Assembly (NCBI GenBank): GCA_030704615.1
Contig: CM060731.1
Location: 17,360,001-17,424,000, forward strand
DNA from: Takakia lepidozioides
Taxonomy: Eukaryota > Streptophyta > Takakiopsida > Takakiales > Takakiaceae
DNA length: 64,000 nucleotides
Reading direction: 5' to 3'
The notes below the pieces were generated by a model. It was given only the letters and a program-made list of their open reading frames with translations. It was not told where the DNA came from and did not search any database. The position numbers were made by a program, and so were the translations under genes. This document shows positions 18,268 to 28,530 of this stretch, piece by piece. Positions within the stretch are counted from its first letter, which is position 1, and the number at the start of each line of letters is the position of its first letter.

Positions 18268-20770
18268 TCATAAGTATCTCCAAATATAGTAGGCCACCAG
18301 TAGCTTGCTAGTAATATTTTCTTTGTTGTCAGGTCCGAACTGAAGTGTCCACCTGCAATTCCCTTCGTGTAGTTCTTGCATTACTGTTTTGGCTTGGTCT
18401 TTGTTTACACATCTTCTCATTATGGAGTCAATTCCTCTTTTGCATAGAATCCCTTTGATTAATGTGTATGGCTTGCTTTTCATTGAAAGCTTCCTCCTGT
18501 CATCTTTGGTGTAACCTTCAGGAAATTTCCCTGTGTTCAGATAATATTTGATTGGCCATTGCCAATCATCTTGATCTTGATCCTGAATATCTTCTAAATC
18601 TTCTTTGGTGACTGTATAAGCTCCAATACTGATATTGGCCAATTCTTGATTGTTTGTTTCTTCGTTTTCCTTGTCATCTTCTTCTTGTGGATCTGGCTCT
18701 TCTTCAATAATAAGTCCTTCATCAAGAGGTTCATCTTCATCGGATGAATCTTCTTCTTCATCCGTGTCGTCCATGAGTTTGAGAGCATATGGAAGGTCAT
18801 AGTCTCCTTGAAACATTCCTAGAGCATTTATAGGATCTGTCTCTTCATCTGGTGCTTCTGGTTGAACAGCAAACAGAAATGCATCGGGAAGTTGATCCTC
18901 TACCCCCGTGGCTGGTTCTCCTATAGTAATCCTTGACAGATGATCTGCTGTAACATGTAATCTCCCTGGTTTATGAACAACTTCAAAGTCATACTCATGA
19001 AGAAGTAATAACCATCGAGCAACCCTGCCACTAGCTAGTGGTCGATTTGCTAGATGAACTAGAGCATGATCAACAATGAACTTAAAGCGATTGCCAAGTA
19101 AATAATGTCGAAATTTTTGAACAGCATAAATCATTGCCAATGCTTCCTTTTCTATGGAGCTATAGTTCTTTTCTGCTATTGTCAACAATCTACTTGCATA
19201 ATAGATTGGTGAATCTATTGTGCCTGTCACATTCTGAGCTAGAACCGCTCCCAAAGCAATGCCTGATGCATCACTGTGTACATGAAATGGTAAATCCCAT
19301 CTTGGATTTATCAGAATTGGTGCTGCTGTGAGTGCCCTTTTTAGTGAATCAAATGATTATTGGCAAGCTGGAGACCATCGATATTCGGTATCTTGCTTCA
19401 GCAGTCTATAGACCGGTGCCGCTCTGTGGGCATATTTGTCCATGTACCTTCTGTAATAGCTCGTCTGTCCAAGAAATCTCTTGAGTTTCTTGGGATTTTC
19501 TGGTGGTGGTATTTTCTGGATAACCTCCACTTTCTTTGGATCTACCATAATTCCCTGTTGGCACACAATGTGTCCCAATAATAATCATGAATTCACACAG
19601 AATGTACATTTTTCCGGGTTGAGACTTACTCCATTGTTTCTGCAGGCTTGTAGGCAAAGTTTTAACTATGCCAAATGTTTGGATTTTTGTCCAAAGACAC
19701 TGAAATCATCCAAAAATACCTGCATAAAATCATTGAGATAGTTCTTGAATATCTCAGATATTGCTCGTTGAAATGTGGCTGGTGCATTGCAAAGTCCAAA
19801 TGGCATGACTTTGTAAGCATATGCTCCCCATTCAGTGATGAATGCGGTCCAACACTATTTCAGTGAAAGGTAGTGGAAAATGATCTTTCTTGGTTCTTGC
19901 GTTTAACTTGCGGTAGTCCACACACACTCGTAGTTTTCCATTTTTCTTGGGTACTATCACAATGGGCGATAACCATTGTGGTGTCTCTACTGGGTATATG
20001 AATCCTGCATCCAGTAACTTCTTGATTTCTTCCCAAACTTTAGTTGCATAGTTGGGGTTCATTCTGTAACGGTTCTGACGAATTGGTTTTGTGTCAACTT
20101 CCAATTCAATTCGGTGCTGACAGATGTTAGAAGGTATCCCCTTCAAATCCTTGTAGTTCCAGGCAAATACATCCTTGTATTCAGTGAATAATGCAGTGGC
20201 TTCTTGTAGAAATGATTCTTTGAGACCTCCACTTACTCGTATTATCTGTGGTTCTTCCACTGTTCCCAGATGAATCAATTGAGTTTCTTCCGTTACTGTC
20301 CATCCTGCAATCTCTTGTCCGATGGTTGCAATTGTGGCAGGTACTTCACTGATTTGAATGTCTTCTTCCCTTTCTTGATAGAACCGGGCCGGGTGTTGAG
20401 GTGTGTCCATCGCTTCTTCCTCTGGATCTTCATTTCTCGAAGTATTTGGTTCTCCTTGGGTGTTCACCATGTGACATCCTACTGTTGTGGTATGCTTGAC
20501 CACCAGTTGTTCAATAGGTTCCAACTGTGGATGTGCTACGTATACTGTGGCTTCTTCTTCATCCGACAGTCCACTGGACCAATCATATTCTTCCACTATG
20601 CAAGGTCGTTTCTCTCGTGGAATGGTACCTCGTTGCTTTGTCGTGATGGTGACTTGTTCTGCTCCCTTTTTGATTGTGAGAGTCTGATTTCCCCAATCGT
20701 GGTGTGATTGGGCTTGTGTTAACCATGGTCGGCCAAGTAGTAGTGAATATCCCTCTGCCACATCCTCCAT
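18268..20770 (-). pseudogene. gypsy reverse transcriptase and RNase H
   Basis: The RT domain begins with YPVETPQWLSPIVIVPKKNG and RVCVDYRKLNARTKKDHFPL (19850-20000). The catalytic box VFLDDFSVFG is at about 19690-19720 and the thumb GYDPKKVEVIQK-like region at 19357-19578. RNase H follows: IYYASRLLTIAEKNYSSIEKE and FIVDHALVHLANRPL, then a tether rich in acidic residues. At least two frame changes occur (near 19830 and 19350), plus a stop, so no single polyprotein is encoded now. Family function: copying element RNA into DNA in cytoplasmic particles. Confidence 0.88.
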
Positions 20771-20803
20771 TCTGAGAATGGTTACTGATATTTCGTATAC
20801 CAG

Positions 20804-21526
20804 TCATGCTACTTCCATTGCAAGTCGTCTGATGATTCCCAATGGTTGCACTTTTCGTTGATCAGCCATTCGTACCGTGAATGGAGCAGGTTCCATATGC
20901 CCCAATCCTAATGACTTCTTCATCTTTTCTGTCATGATATTCACTACTGATCCTCCATCGATGAGTACATTCGTTACCATCTTCCGGCCAATACGTACTT
21001 GTATTACGGGTACTGCTTCGTCGTAATCTGGAGTTTGTCGTATAGTTGTGGGTTTAATCGTGTAAACCTCTGGTGTTGGTTTTTGTTTTGGTGTGGGGGT
21101 CAATGCCTTGATTGCCCGAAATAAAATTTTGTTGCAGTGTGGAGCAATTTTTAATAATTGTCCAATGGTAATTTGGGTCTTGGTCTGGCAGATTACTTCG
21201 GCCAATTCTGTTTCCGTGGTTGTATTCATGGCCTTCACCGTTGGTCTGATTTGCTCATCTGGAGTTGGCTCTCCAGAAGGTATATGGGTTCTTTCTTGCA
21301 TTTGAGCTATGGTTTTACTTACTTCCTGGTGTAAGCTCTTTTCCTCCTGCCATGCTGCACTTTCTGGATATTGTTTCCGTTCTTCTTCGATCTCCTTATC
21401 TGGAGGATTCTGTTTCTTGGCCTGAGTTCGGGTTACCGCAAGAGTATCCAGTACAGGGGTTACCATACTTACGGCTACACTTGGTCCGGCTTCCATATTT
21501 CCCACTTCTGCCTCATGCTTGATTCG
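20804..21526 (-). pseudogene. gypsy aspartic protease region
   Basis: Contains VPVIQVRIGRKMVTNVLIDG followed by GSVVNIM: the retropepsin active-site loop as D-G-G-S, a variant common in plant gypsy elements, and LGLGHMEPAPF downstream. An in-frame TAG separates it from gag exactly after the last zinc-knuckle cysteine (about 21531). An in-frame TGA at about 20806 separates it from ILRMEDVAEGYSLLLGRPW and the RT. The enzyme would cut the polyprotein. Confidence 0.8.
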
Positions 21527-21529
21527 CAA

Positions 21530-23094
21530 CTAGCATTCATGTTTCCAGTGTCCCTCTTTCTTGCAATAGTGGCATCTCGTGCTTTCTTTGTTTCTGGGTT
21601 GATGTTCCCTATCCTTTGGTGGATATTCATTTCGTGGCCTCTGATAACGATTACCTATGTTGTATCGTCTTGGTTCGTCAGATCCTCCCCATCGGATTTG
21701 GACTTGGTGTACCCCCACCTCTCGTGTGTACCCAGTCTTCTTGGCCCGTTGGTTGTAAATACAATGGCTGGTATTATGATTGTTCATATGACAAATATCA
21801 CAGTATTTGTCCTTCATATGGCATTCCGTTGTCAGGTGTCCTGCAGTCCCGCATTTGTGACACCATGTTGCCTTTCGTGGCCCTTCATCTTTAAAATTCT
21901 TGATAGCCTTTGCTATCTTCTGATCCAAAGTGGTTTTGTCAATCACTTCTTTCTTCTTTTGCTTGGGCTTTTCTTCATCATCAGAGTCTTCTTCTTCCAA
22001 GAGATCCTTGGAATCTTTGCTTCTGCTCTGATAGAATCCCAATTCCAACTTCTTTGCAGTCCCTACTGCTTCAGCCAAAGTGTTGTTAGGCATGACTGTG
22101 ACCATGGTTACGTATTCAGGACGAAGTCCATTGATGAACCATGATTTTTGCAAATCATCCCCTGGTGCTTGAGGTAGTTTCCTGATCAGAGTTTTCATTC
22201 TCTCCAGGTAGTCAACTACCAATTCTTGTTTTTTTGTCTTAGGTTCTGTAATCCTGTGAAGATTTCAGACATGGATTTGTTGGATCTATATCTTTCTTGA
22301 AACGCGGCTCTCATATCCGCCCAATTCGCAAAGTGATTAGCTGGGAAAGTCGCCAACCATTCAATGCCTTTCCGAGCCATTGAACAAGGAAATAGTCAGA
22401 TCTTCTCTTGGTCTGTTGCTTCATTGTAAATGGTGCACATGTTTTCAAATTGATTAAGTTGGATATCTGGATCAGATTTCCCATCATATAAAGGAAATGG
22501 TGGTCTGGTTTTGCTTGCTGCTAAAGCCATCGGTGCTGCTGGTGCAACTGGTTGTCCAAACTGGGATGGTCCCGCTGCTGCTGGCTGTGGTGGTGTTGGT
22601 GTTTGTCTTCCAAACAGTGATTCAAAACTAGGAGGTCCTTGTCCCAATGATAGTCGTCTTCCAGCTGCTGTCCCTACTAAGCTTAATGAATCTTTAAAAG
22701 CTTTGAGTGCAGTTATGGTTATCCTTTCTGGAGAAGTGCTTTCACTTCTTTCACCTTCTTCACTCAAAATGTTCTCAAATCTTTCTTCTAATATTTCAGC
22801 AAAACCTCTATTTGGGCTTGTTACTGTAGAAGGTCCTTCAGATCTTTCTTGTGGTAACCATTCACCAAGTACATTACTGGCAACTTCTTCTGGTGTAGTG
22901 TTCCCACTTCCCACCGATCCGATTTCCCGATCTTCTGGTTTATCACTGTTTGATGTCTCACCTTGAATAATTTTCAAGTTCTGTAATTCTGGAAACTCTT
23001 CTCTTAACCGAGCCTCCCTTTCTGCAGTATATTTCTCTATTTGTTCAGCTCTATCTTGTTTAGCTTTTTCTTTAATTTCCTCATTCATTCCCAC
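21530..23094 (-). pseudogene. gypsy gag (capsid/nucleocapsid)
   Basis: The N-terminal frame (22396-23094) starts MGMNEEIKEKAKQDRAEQIE and ends near the retrotransposon gag motif PPFPLYDGKSDPD. It continues in another frame (LERMKTLIRKLPQAPGDDLQ) to three CCHC zinc knuckles: CHKCGTAGHLTTEC, CDICHMNNHNTSHC and CHYCKKEGHWKHEC. Three knuckles are more than the usual one or two. A stop near 22398 and a frame break near 22230 disrupt the ORF. The protein forms the particle and binds RNA. Confidence 0.85.
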
Positions 23095-23371
23095 ATCATA
23101 TGTAGAATTCCTTTTTAGTACCCTTTAAAACAGTCTTGGTATGTCAGTAAAGAAAATTTATAGTGTCTCTACCCTTTCTTCAAGATTCATCCTATCTTGC
23201 AAGAATCCGTATTATGACTTAATTTTCCTTTTTACTGATTGATCACCAAACTTTTTAATGGGCACAATAATACCATCTGTCTTTTTCAGTGTATCTGACT
23301 TGCAATAAGTTTTTGGGTATCCAGTACTCCACTGCTTCTATGATCGTGTGACAATATTCATAATTTGAACA

Positions 23372-23695
23372 TCATTCTCTAAAAAAATAACTAGTGTAAC
23401 AAACTTTTCTGATTGGGATTAGAGTAATCAATAGAGCTAGACGAGACAACCAGTCTTCACTTATAATCCTACATTCCCAAGGTGCTCGTGTAATACTGAT
23501 CACTCCTCCCTTCAATCCCCATTTGTCATCTTCTTTCGCGATTGACAAAAAGATTTTCTGTTGTATTGCTCTTGGTAAACCATGAAAATTTTCCAGGAAT
23601 GTTTTCCATTCCTTTGCTTTTGTTGACTCGTTCTGTCGTGATTTCAAGAAATCACTGAGTAACCATCCTTCTTTGAGTACTCTTGAACTCAACAT
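23372..23695 (-). CDS. leader ORF between primer-binding site and gag
   Basis: 107 codons from ATG at 23695 (MLSSRVLKEGWLLSDFLKS) to a stop near 23372, starting about 10 bases after the primer-binding region. Contents include KEWKTFLENFHGLPRAIQQK and WGLKGGVISITRAPWEC. No family recognised. A short ORF before gag occurs in some plant gypsy lineages (for example Ogre-type); I do not claim membership. Confidence 0.4.
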   Translation of the reverse strand: MLSSRVLKEGWLLSDFLKSRQNESTKAKEWKTFLENFHGLPRAIQQKIFLSIAKEDDKWGLKGGVISITRAPWECRIISEDWLSRLALLITLIPIRKVCYTSYFFRE

Positions 23696-23702
23696 ACCGT
23701 TA

Positions 23703-23723
23703 GTCCCCAGTATGGTCGCCAAA
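23703..23723 (-). promoter_or_regulatory. putative tRNA primer-binding site
   Basis: The minus strand immediately after the LTR end (GTTAACA) reads TTTGGCGACCATACTGGGG. The position is right for a primer-binding site; I cannot name the tRNA with certainty. Confidence 0.6.
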
Positions 23724-24606
23724 TGTTAACCGCTGGTTTATAACTTAGACAAAACAGGCTATTAACACTACTACCTATTTCTTAAGACATGCAACAGAGG
23801 TTGTCCGACGGTATGCTTTCAAAAACGATTATGAAGTAATCGTTTTAAGGATAGCTAAACCATAAACGTCGGATGAAGCCATATCTCTGCATGCTGCTTA
23901 ATCCTATTGATTAAGCCCAATCTACAGTTTCTTAAGCATAAAAGATCTTAGTCGAAATGACTGAAGCCTCTTGGTTCATACAAGCAGATGGTAGTCAAGA
24001 GAAAACAAGAACTATTCTGAGATGATACACATTCTCACCATCTCACGTTCTCTCATAATGCACATTCTCTCCATCTCACATTCACTCTACACAGAGATAC
24101 TTCGAATAGCATGGCTTTACTTCAGAGCTCGTCACATCATCACAGAAGTACACATAATCACTCTGAGTCCCTCTAAATACACATTGATCATTGATACTCC
24201 TACCGCGCACCTTCTGAGTTGCGTGCAGTCTTTTTATACTATGCTCGAAAGAGCCGTTACAGCCTGCGGTCGTTAATGACCGTTTGCCTAACTGCCTACG
24301 CAACCTAAAAGGTTTGCTAAAAAGTGGCTCGTTGTAGTGGTCGTGAGCCATAGTGGTAAACGGTCCACTACTCCCTCTATTGGTTAAAGCCGATGCTAAC
24401 GTGACCATGTGATATCGTGGTTCACGGCTCACGGTTACTACACTACCCACTACTGCTCTCGTGGTAATGTACCCTTGTCCCGCCATTGGCTAAGTACCGC
24501 GTACTTAGCCGTCTCTGCCTGTGGCTCAGGTAGTGTACGTCCATCACTACCCGGTATGTCCCGTTGTGACCCTCGTTGTCTGTCCCTCGTAGCATAGCCG
24601 TTATCA
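23724..24606. repeat. right LTR of the gypsy element
   Basis: 883 bp, TGTTAACC...GTTATCA; the 5' LTR in transcript orientation (minus). It differs from the left LTR at 13 positions by my hand count. Flanked on the right by ACCAC. Confidence 0.95.
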
Positions 24607-25796
24607 ACCACATCTTGTTTAGCCATACTATCAAACACTTCACGTGCATCGTCTAAGCTCCCAGATTTGGCTTACATGTCTACAAGTGCAGTCTCCAGAT
24701 TTACATATGACGTAATTCTAGCTTTCAGGATGTCAGCATGGACCTCTTTACCCTTTCCCAAGGCTCCAAGGCTGGCACACGCATTGAGAATGCAAATAAA
24801 TGTGACATGGTTGGGCATCACCCCTTCAAGTTCCATCTGCTCATAGATCTTGAAAGCATCCCTACTAGACCCATCCTGTACGTATCATACGATCATGGCA
24901 CTCCATGAGACCACGTCTCGTTTAGTCATCTTGTCAAACACTTGATGCGCATCCTTCATGTTCCCACATTTGGCATACATGTCACAAGTGTATTCTCCAA
25001 AGTTATATCTGACACAATCTCAGCTTTGATGATGTCACTGTGGACTTCTTTGCCCATTTCCAGGGCTCCTAGGCTGGCACAAGCCTTGAGAATGCAGATG
25101 AAGGTGACCCTGTTGTGTGTCACCCCTTCCTGTTGCATTTTCTTATAAACCTCAAATGCCTCCCTACTACACCCATCCTGAGCGTACCCAGCGATCATAG
25201 CACTCCATCAGACCACATCTCGTACAACCATACTCTTAAATACTTGTCATCCGTCCTTCATGCTCCTGCATTTTGCGTACAATATGTCAGCACGGGTAGT
25301 TTCCAAGTTAATATATGACGCAATTCCAGGTTTGAGAATGTTAGCAAGGACCTCTTTGCCCTTTTTCAAGGCTCCTAGGCTTGCACAGGCGTTCAGAACA
25401 CAGAGGAACGTGGCCCTGTTGGGTGTCACCCCTTCCCGTTGCATCTTCTCATAGATCTCCAAAGCCTGCCTACCACACCCATTCTGGGCATATCCTGCAA
25501 TCATGGTGTTCCACGAGACCACATCCCGTTGACCCATTTTATTAAACACTTGATGCGCATCCTTCATACTCCTTGATTGGCATACATGTAATATCATTTG
25601 CTCATAGGTATCCAAAGCCTCCTCCCGGGCCCCTGCTATGCATACCTTGCAAGCATCGTGTTCCGCGATACCACATCACATTCGGCCATAGTGTTGAACC
25701 CTCCCTTCGAAGATTTGGTGATGCAACCATGCACCTTTTGCCCTTTTCCAGGGTGCCAGGCTTGCACATGCACTGCAAACGCACACAAACGTGATG
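24607..25796 (-). pseudogene. PPR gene 5' part, between two transposons
   Basis: The minus strand carries several PPR units: VVSWNTMIAGYAQNGCGRQA, FLCVLNACASLGALKKGKEV, MIAGYAQDGCSREAFEVYKK and FICILKACASLGALEMGKEV, then FDSMAKQDVV at the LTR border. Frames change at least three times and stops occur, so the locus was decayed besides being interrupted. The downstream half is at 2480-3156. The right end is cut by element C at 25797, within the FVCVC motif of the next unit. Confidence 0.8.
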
Positions 25797-25860
25797 GGTG
25801 GTTGCTATTCCATGAGCTCATGAGCTAGCATGGCTCACCCATGAGCCGCAAAGTAACACA
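25797..25860. repeat. element C left terminal repeat and subterminal cluster
   Basis: GGTTGCTATTCCATGAGC followed by TCATGAGC, ATGGCTCACC and CATGAGCC words; same architecture as the ends of elements A and B. Confidence 0.7.
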
Positions 25861-26129
25861 CTTCGAATTTCGGCAAATTTTTTTCGGGCCCAAAACTATA
25901 AAATAATCGAAAGTAGTATAAGAAGAGAAGGTTTTCGAAGATTTCCGCGCTCATGCTGGAAGCACTCCGCTCATAAGTACTAGTGTCCGCTCATGACTTG
26001 GAGCCCAGGCTCATGGACCGCCAGGCCATGTCATAGAAAAACTGAATTCTGGGCAATAACGACACTGAAATTATCCCAGAGGAAGAGACGCAAGCGGAAT
26101 TAGGATCCGGGTTTGCAGACTCCGAAAAC

Positions 26130-26560
26130 GCAATGACGACCTATAACCGTGGATAGTACTATTGCAGAAGTGCAGGATGGTTGGGTATAACGGCGCCATA
26201 ATTGGGCACAGGAAAAGAAATAGCCGGCTGAAGGCTCGGGAGTGAAGCCAATAACGGTGCCGAAATTGGGCTCCGCCAACCAAATACCCGGCTGAAGCCT
26301 CCGGAGTGCAGCCAATAACGGCGCCGAAATTGGGCCCCGGAAACCAAATACTCGGCTGAAGCCACCGGAGTGCAGCCGATAACGGCGCCGAAATTGGGGT
26401 CCGGAAACCAAATACCCAGCTGAAGGCTGGGGAGTGCAACCAATAACGGCGCCAAAATTGGGCTCTGGAAAAATTCTCGGCTGAAGCTTCTGCAGTCCAT
26501 CCAATAACGGCGCCGAAATTGGGCTCCGGAGAGCAAATACCCGCCTTACGGTGAGGGAGT
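26130..26560. repeat. element C palindrome-core array 1
   Basis: Six units of about 60-66 bp, each with AATAACGGCGCCGAAATTGGG and a linker GGCTGAAGCCTCCGGAGTGC. The linker is itself partly palindromic (CTCCGGAG). Unit cores lie near 26190, 26253, 26313, 26378, 26440 and 26502. A lone degenerate unit sits at 27722-27742. The array is immediately upstream of the ORF at 26762. Confidence 0.85.
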
Positions 26561-26761
26561 TTTGCAAACTGTCCTGAAATTGGTGCGGATTTGTTTAATA
26601 AAAGCACACATGTCGGAGGAAATAGAAGTTCTGCCGCATACGACATTGGCAGTGCAACAATGATATATCCCTCTTCCGCCGGCCTCGCTCATTTTGCTCT
26701 TCACTCTTCTCTGTTGTGCCCATCTCCTCCCTGCTCTGAGTTCTTGCTGTGTCGTGAGGCC

Positions 26762-27313
26762 ATGTCGTGCCCGAATCACATCTATCGACGCCAGACGGGA
26801 GTCATTGTCCCGAAAGCAGACGACATCATTGTCTTCCTAGATGTTTACAGGGACGATCCTCGACTTGTCCAGCTGAGAGCAATGGAGTTTCTTCCAGGAT
26901 TGCACGATTCTCCTGGACCCCGGCTGGGGAGCAGGTGGTTCCTACGCATCATGGACCTGGACTTTCCACTTGAGTGGGAGCCGAACAGATCACGCACAGC
27001 GTTGTTGTATCTCTGGAATTGTTGTGAGTGGACGTATGATGAGTGCATAGGTGAAAACTTCACGCGTGGACGGACTGGCTCGGAAAGTGGGGACATTCTC
27101 TTCAGTTATGAGGAGGAGGAGGAGGGGAACACATGGCCCACTGTGAAAATGTCCTTCTACAAAGGGGGCGCTATCGATAAACACGACATCCTCGTTAGTT
27201 TCAACCGGGCGACAGAAACCGCTGACATTTTGTTCAAATATCGGCACCCGGTCACTCAGGAGGTCCTTGAGAGGCCAATTCGAGTTCCTTCTTCTTGGGC
27301 GAGGGGACCATAG
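26762..27313 (+). CDS. unknown protein, 183 residues, carried by element C
   Basis: Continuous frame from ATG at 26762 (MSCPNHIYRRQTGVIVPKAD) to TAG; an in-frame extension to 26591 lacks protein-like composition, so I prefer the internal start. The protein has VIVFLDVYRDDP-like and FLRIMDLDFPLEWEPN segments, an acidic loop (SYEEEEEGNTWP) and a basic tail. There is no nuclease, zinc or DNA-binding motif that I can name. It is the only undamaged frame in the A/B/C family here and lies just inside element C's left end, downstream of a palindrome array. An accessory or anti-silencing factor is possible but unsupported. Confidence 0.55.
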   Translation: MSCPNHIYRRQTGVIVPKADDIIVFLDVYRDDPRLVQLRAMEFLPGLHDSPGPRLGSRWFLRIMDLDFPLEWEPNRSRTALLYLWNCCEWTYDECIGENFTRGRTGSESGDILFSYEEEEEGNTWPTVKMSFYKGGAIDKHDILVSFNRATETADILFKYRHPVTQEVLERPIRVPSSWARGP

Positions 27314-27998
27314 GTCATGCATGCTACAATAGACATGTTTCAACTCGCCGACACTCATGGCACATACATTTTGATTCAGAAATCAAGTAGCTTCCCTGTG
27401 CCATATGGGGAATATACATGCTTGGATAATCTTCTGTTAAGGTTTTTTGCAATTCACTGCCAGTATGCTGGGACGTGTCCTTTGTCGTATGGATTGCTGT
27501 TTGCACAAGGTGCAGTATGCAAATGCTGGAATGTGCAGTAGGACCCTTCCCACTGGGACACAGAACTAGCAATCTTGTAAAGGCATCACATTTGCAGAAC
27601 ACTGACAATGTATTGGGAACAAATTGGAGTCTTCTCATAAAGGCGGACAAAAACGCCAGGATGGGCTGCGAAATCACCACAAATTGAATGAAGAGCAGTA
27701 ACAAGGAAGCACTATGCAGTATACAGACCAATAACGGCGCTGAAATAGGCCACAATACCCATGTATCTCCACACAATGTATGCTTTCCTCGGATCCATTT
27801 ATAGACATAACCAAAATAAAAAAAACATGCCCATGCCAGTCACGGCCAAAAACCACATTCTCATGTATTGCGGCACCAAAATGCACCTGGAGCCATGGCG
27901 GTGCGACACCACCAAATGTATAATTCCTCACAAAAAAATAGGGTGCAAGAAGATGAATGTAATATAATTGCCACTTTCTCCTTCCCGAATGTGGAATG
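27314..27998. other. non-coding interior of element C
   Basis: About 680 bases with only short frames. One degenerate copy of the array unit (AATAACGGCGCTGAAATAGG) is near 27722. Confidence 0.4.
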
Positions 27999-28072
27999 TC
28001 AAGCAGTCCGATCTGTATCCTGCCGTAGGGCCTTGTGCAGCTTGTTGAAACTCAGTGTTGGAGCATGGATGA
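27999..28072 (-). pseudogene. element C transposase, last codons, left of the element B insertion
   Basis: Reading leftward from 28072 the minus strand gives FIH-APTLSFNKLHKALRQD and a TGA at 28001-27999. The element A remnant ends FIHAPALSVNELHKLL, a clear homologue. The codons just upstream (A-V-D-V) lie at 40099 and beyond, so element B split the gene within F-I-H. Confidence 0.85.
28064..28072. repeat. 9-bp target-site duplication of element B (left)
   Basis: CATGGATGA, repeated at 40090-40098. Dropping one copy restores the transposase reading frame of element C. Confidence 0.92.
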
Positions 28073-28185
28073 CAGCGTAGCTACGGCGTGAGCCCAGCCC
28101 CGTGAGCCTGGGAGCTGAGCTCACGTTGTAGCTGCAAAGCGTGAGCTGAGCTCACGCTTCAAGGAAGCGTGAGCGGCACAAATCT
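28073..28185. repeat. element B left terminus with palindromic GTGAGC cluster
   Basis: CAGCGTAGCTACGGCGTGAGCC at the very end, then CCGTGAGCC, GAGCTGAGCTCACG, GCGTGAGCTGAGCTCACGC (a near-perfect palindrome) and GCGTGAGCGG. Likely transposase-binding subterminal repeats (inference from the same arrangement at the right end). Confidence 0.75.
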
Positions 28186-28530
28186 GCTGGAGAAGCAGGT
28201 CCTATAGGCGAGGATTGCAAGAAGAGGGCCTATTACCGTGGACAAAACAAAGGGGGCCACCATGCACCATGTCTGCAATACCTGCACAAAAAGAGGAATA
28301 TGAAAATATGGCAGAATTGAGCTCAGAATGATTGACACACTTTATTTCAATTCACAGATAGACGCTTACAATGAATGGCATGTGCATTTGCCCTGGTTCC
28401 GTGAACGAAATGTATGTGTTTGTCCTAAATGCAAAGTCTTCACACGGTAACCTTGAAACCGGCATGGGAAGCGGGCATGGCTCGTAAGTGTTCAAAGAGA
28501 ATTTGGCGGAGCCCTACGTGAGGTGTCCCG
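28186..28530. other. subterminal non-coding region of element B
   Basis: Contains GGGCCTATTACCGTGG near 28230, matching the CCTATTTCCG word at other element ends. No gene. Confidence 0.4.

Larger units (their letters stand above)
3157..24606 (-). mobile_element. Ty3/gypsy-like LTR retrotransposon, host of element A
   Basis: Two 883-bp LTRs with TG...CA ends bound it: the left one is 3157-3171 plus 12693-13560 (split by element A), the right one 23724-24606. I count 13 substitutions between them (about 98.5% identity), so insertion was fairly recent. Flanks are ACCAT / ACCAC, a 5-bp target duplication with one mismatch; the empty site is the PPR codon pair for V-S. The internal region 13561-23723 is read from the minus strand: leader ORF, gag, protease, RT, RNase H, integrase, then three extra ORFs before a polypurine tract. 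Nonsense changes and frame breaks make this copy non-autonomous. The integrase follows RNase H, giving the gypsy order; no chromodomain is visible. Confidence 0.93.

Noticed and set aside
21371-22144. 257-codon plus-strand frame
   Set aside because: Antisense to gag, hydrophobic by virtue of A-rich coding sequence on the other strand; no family pattern.
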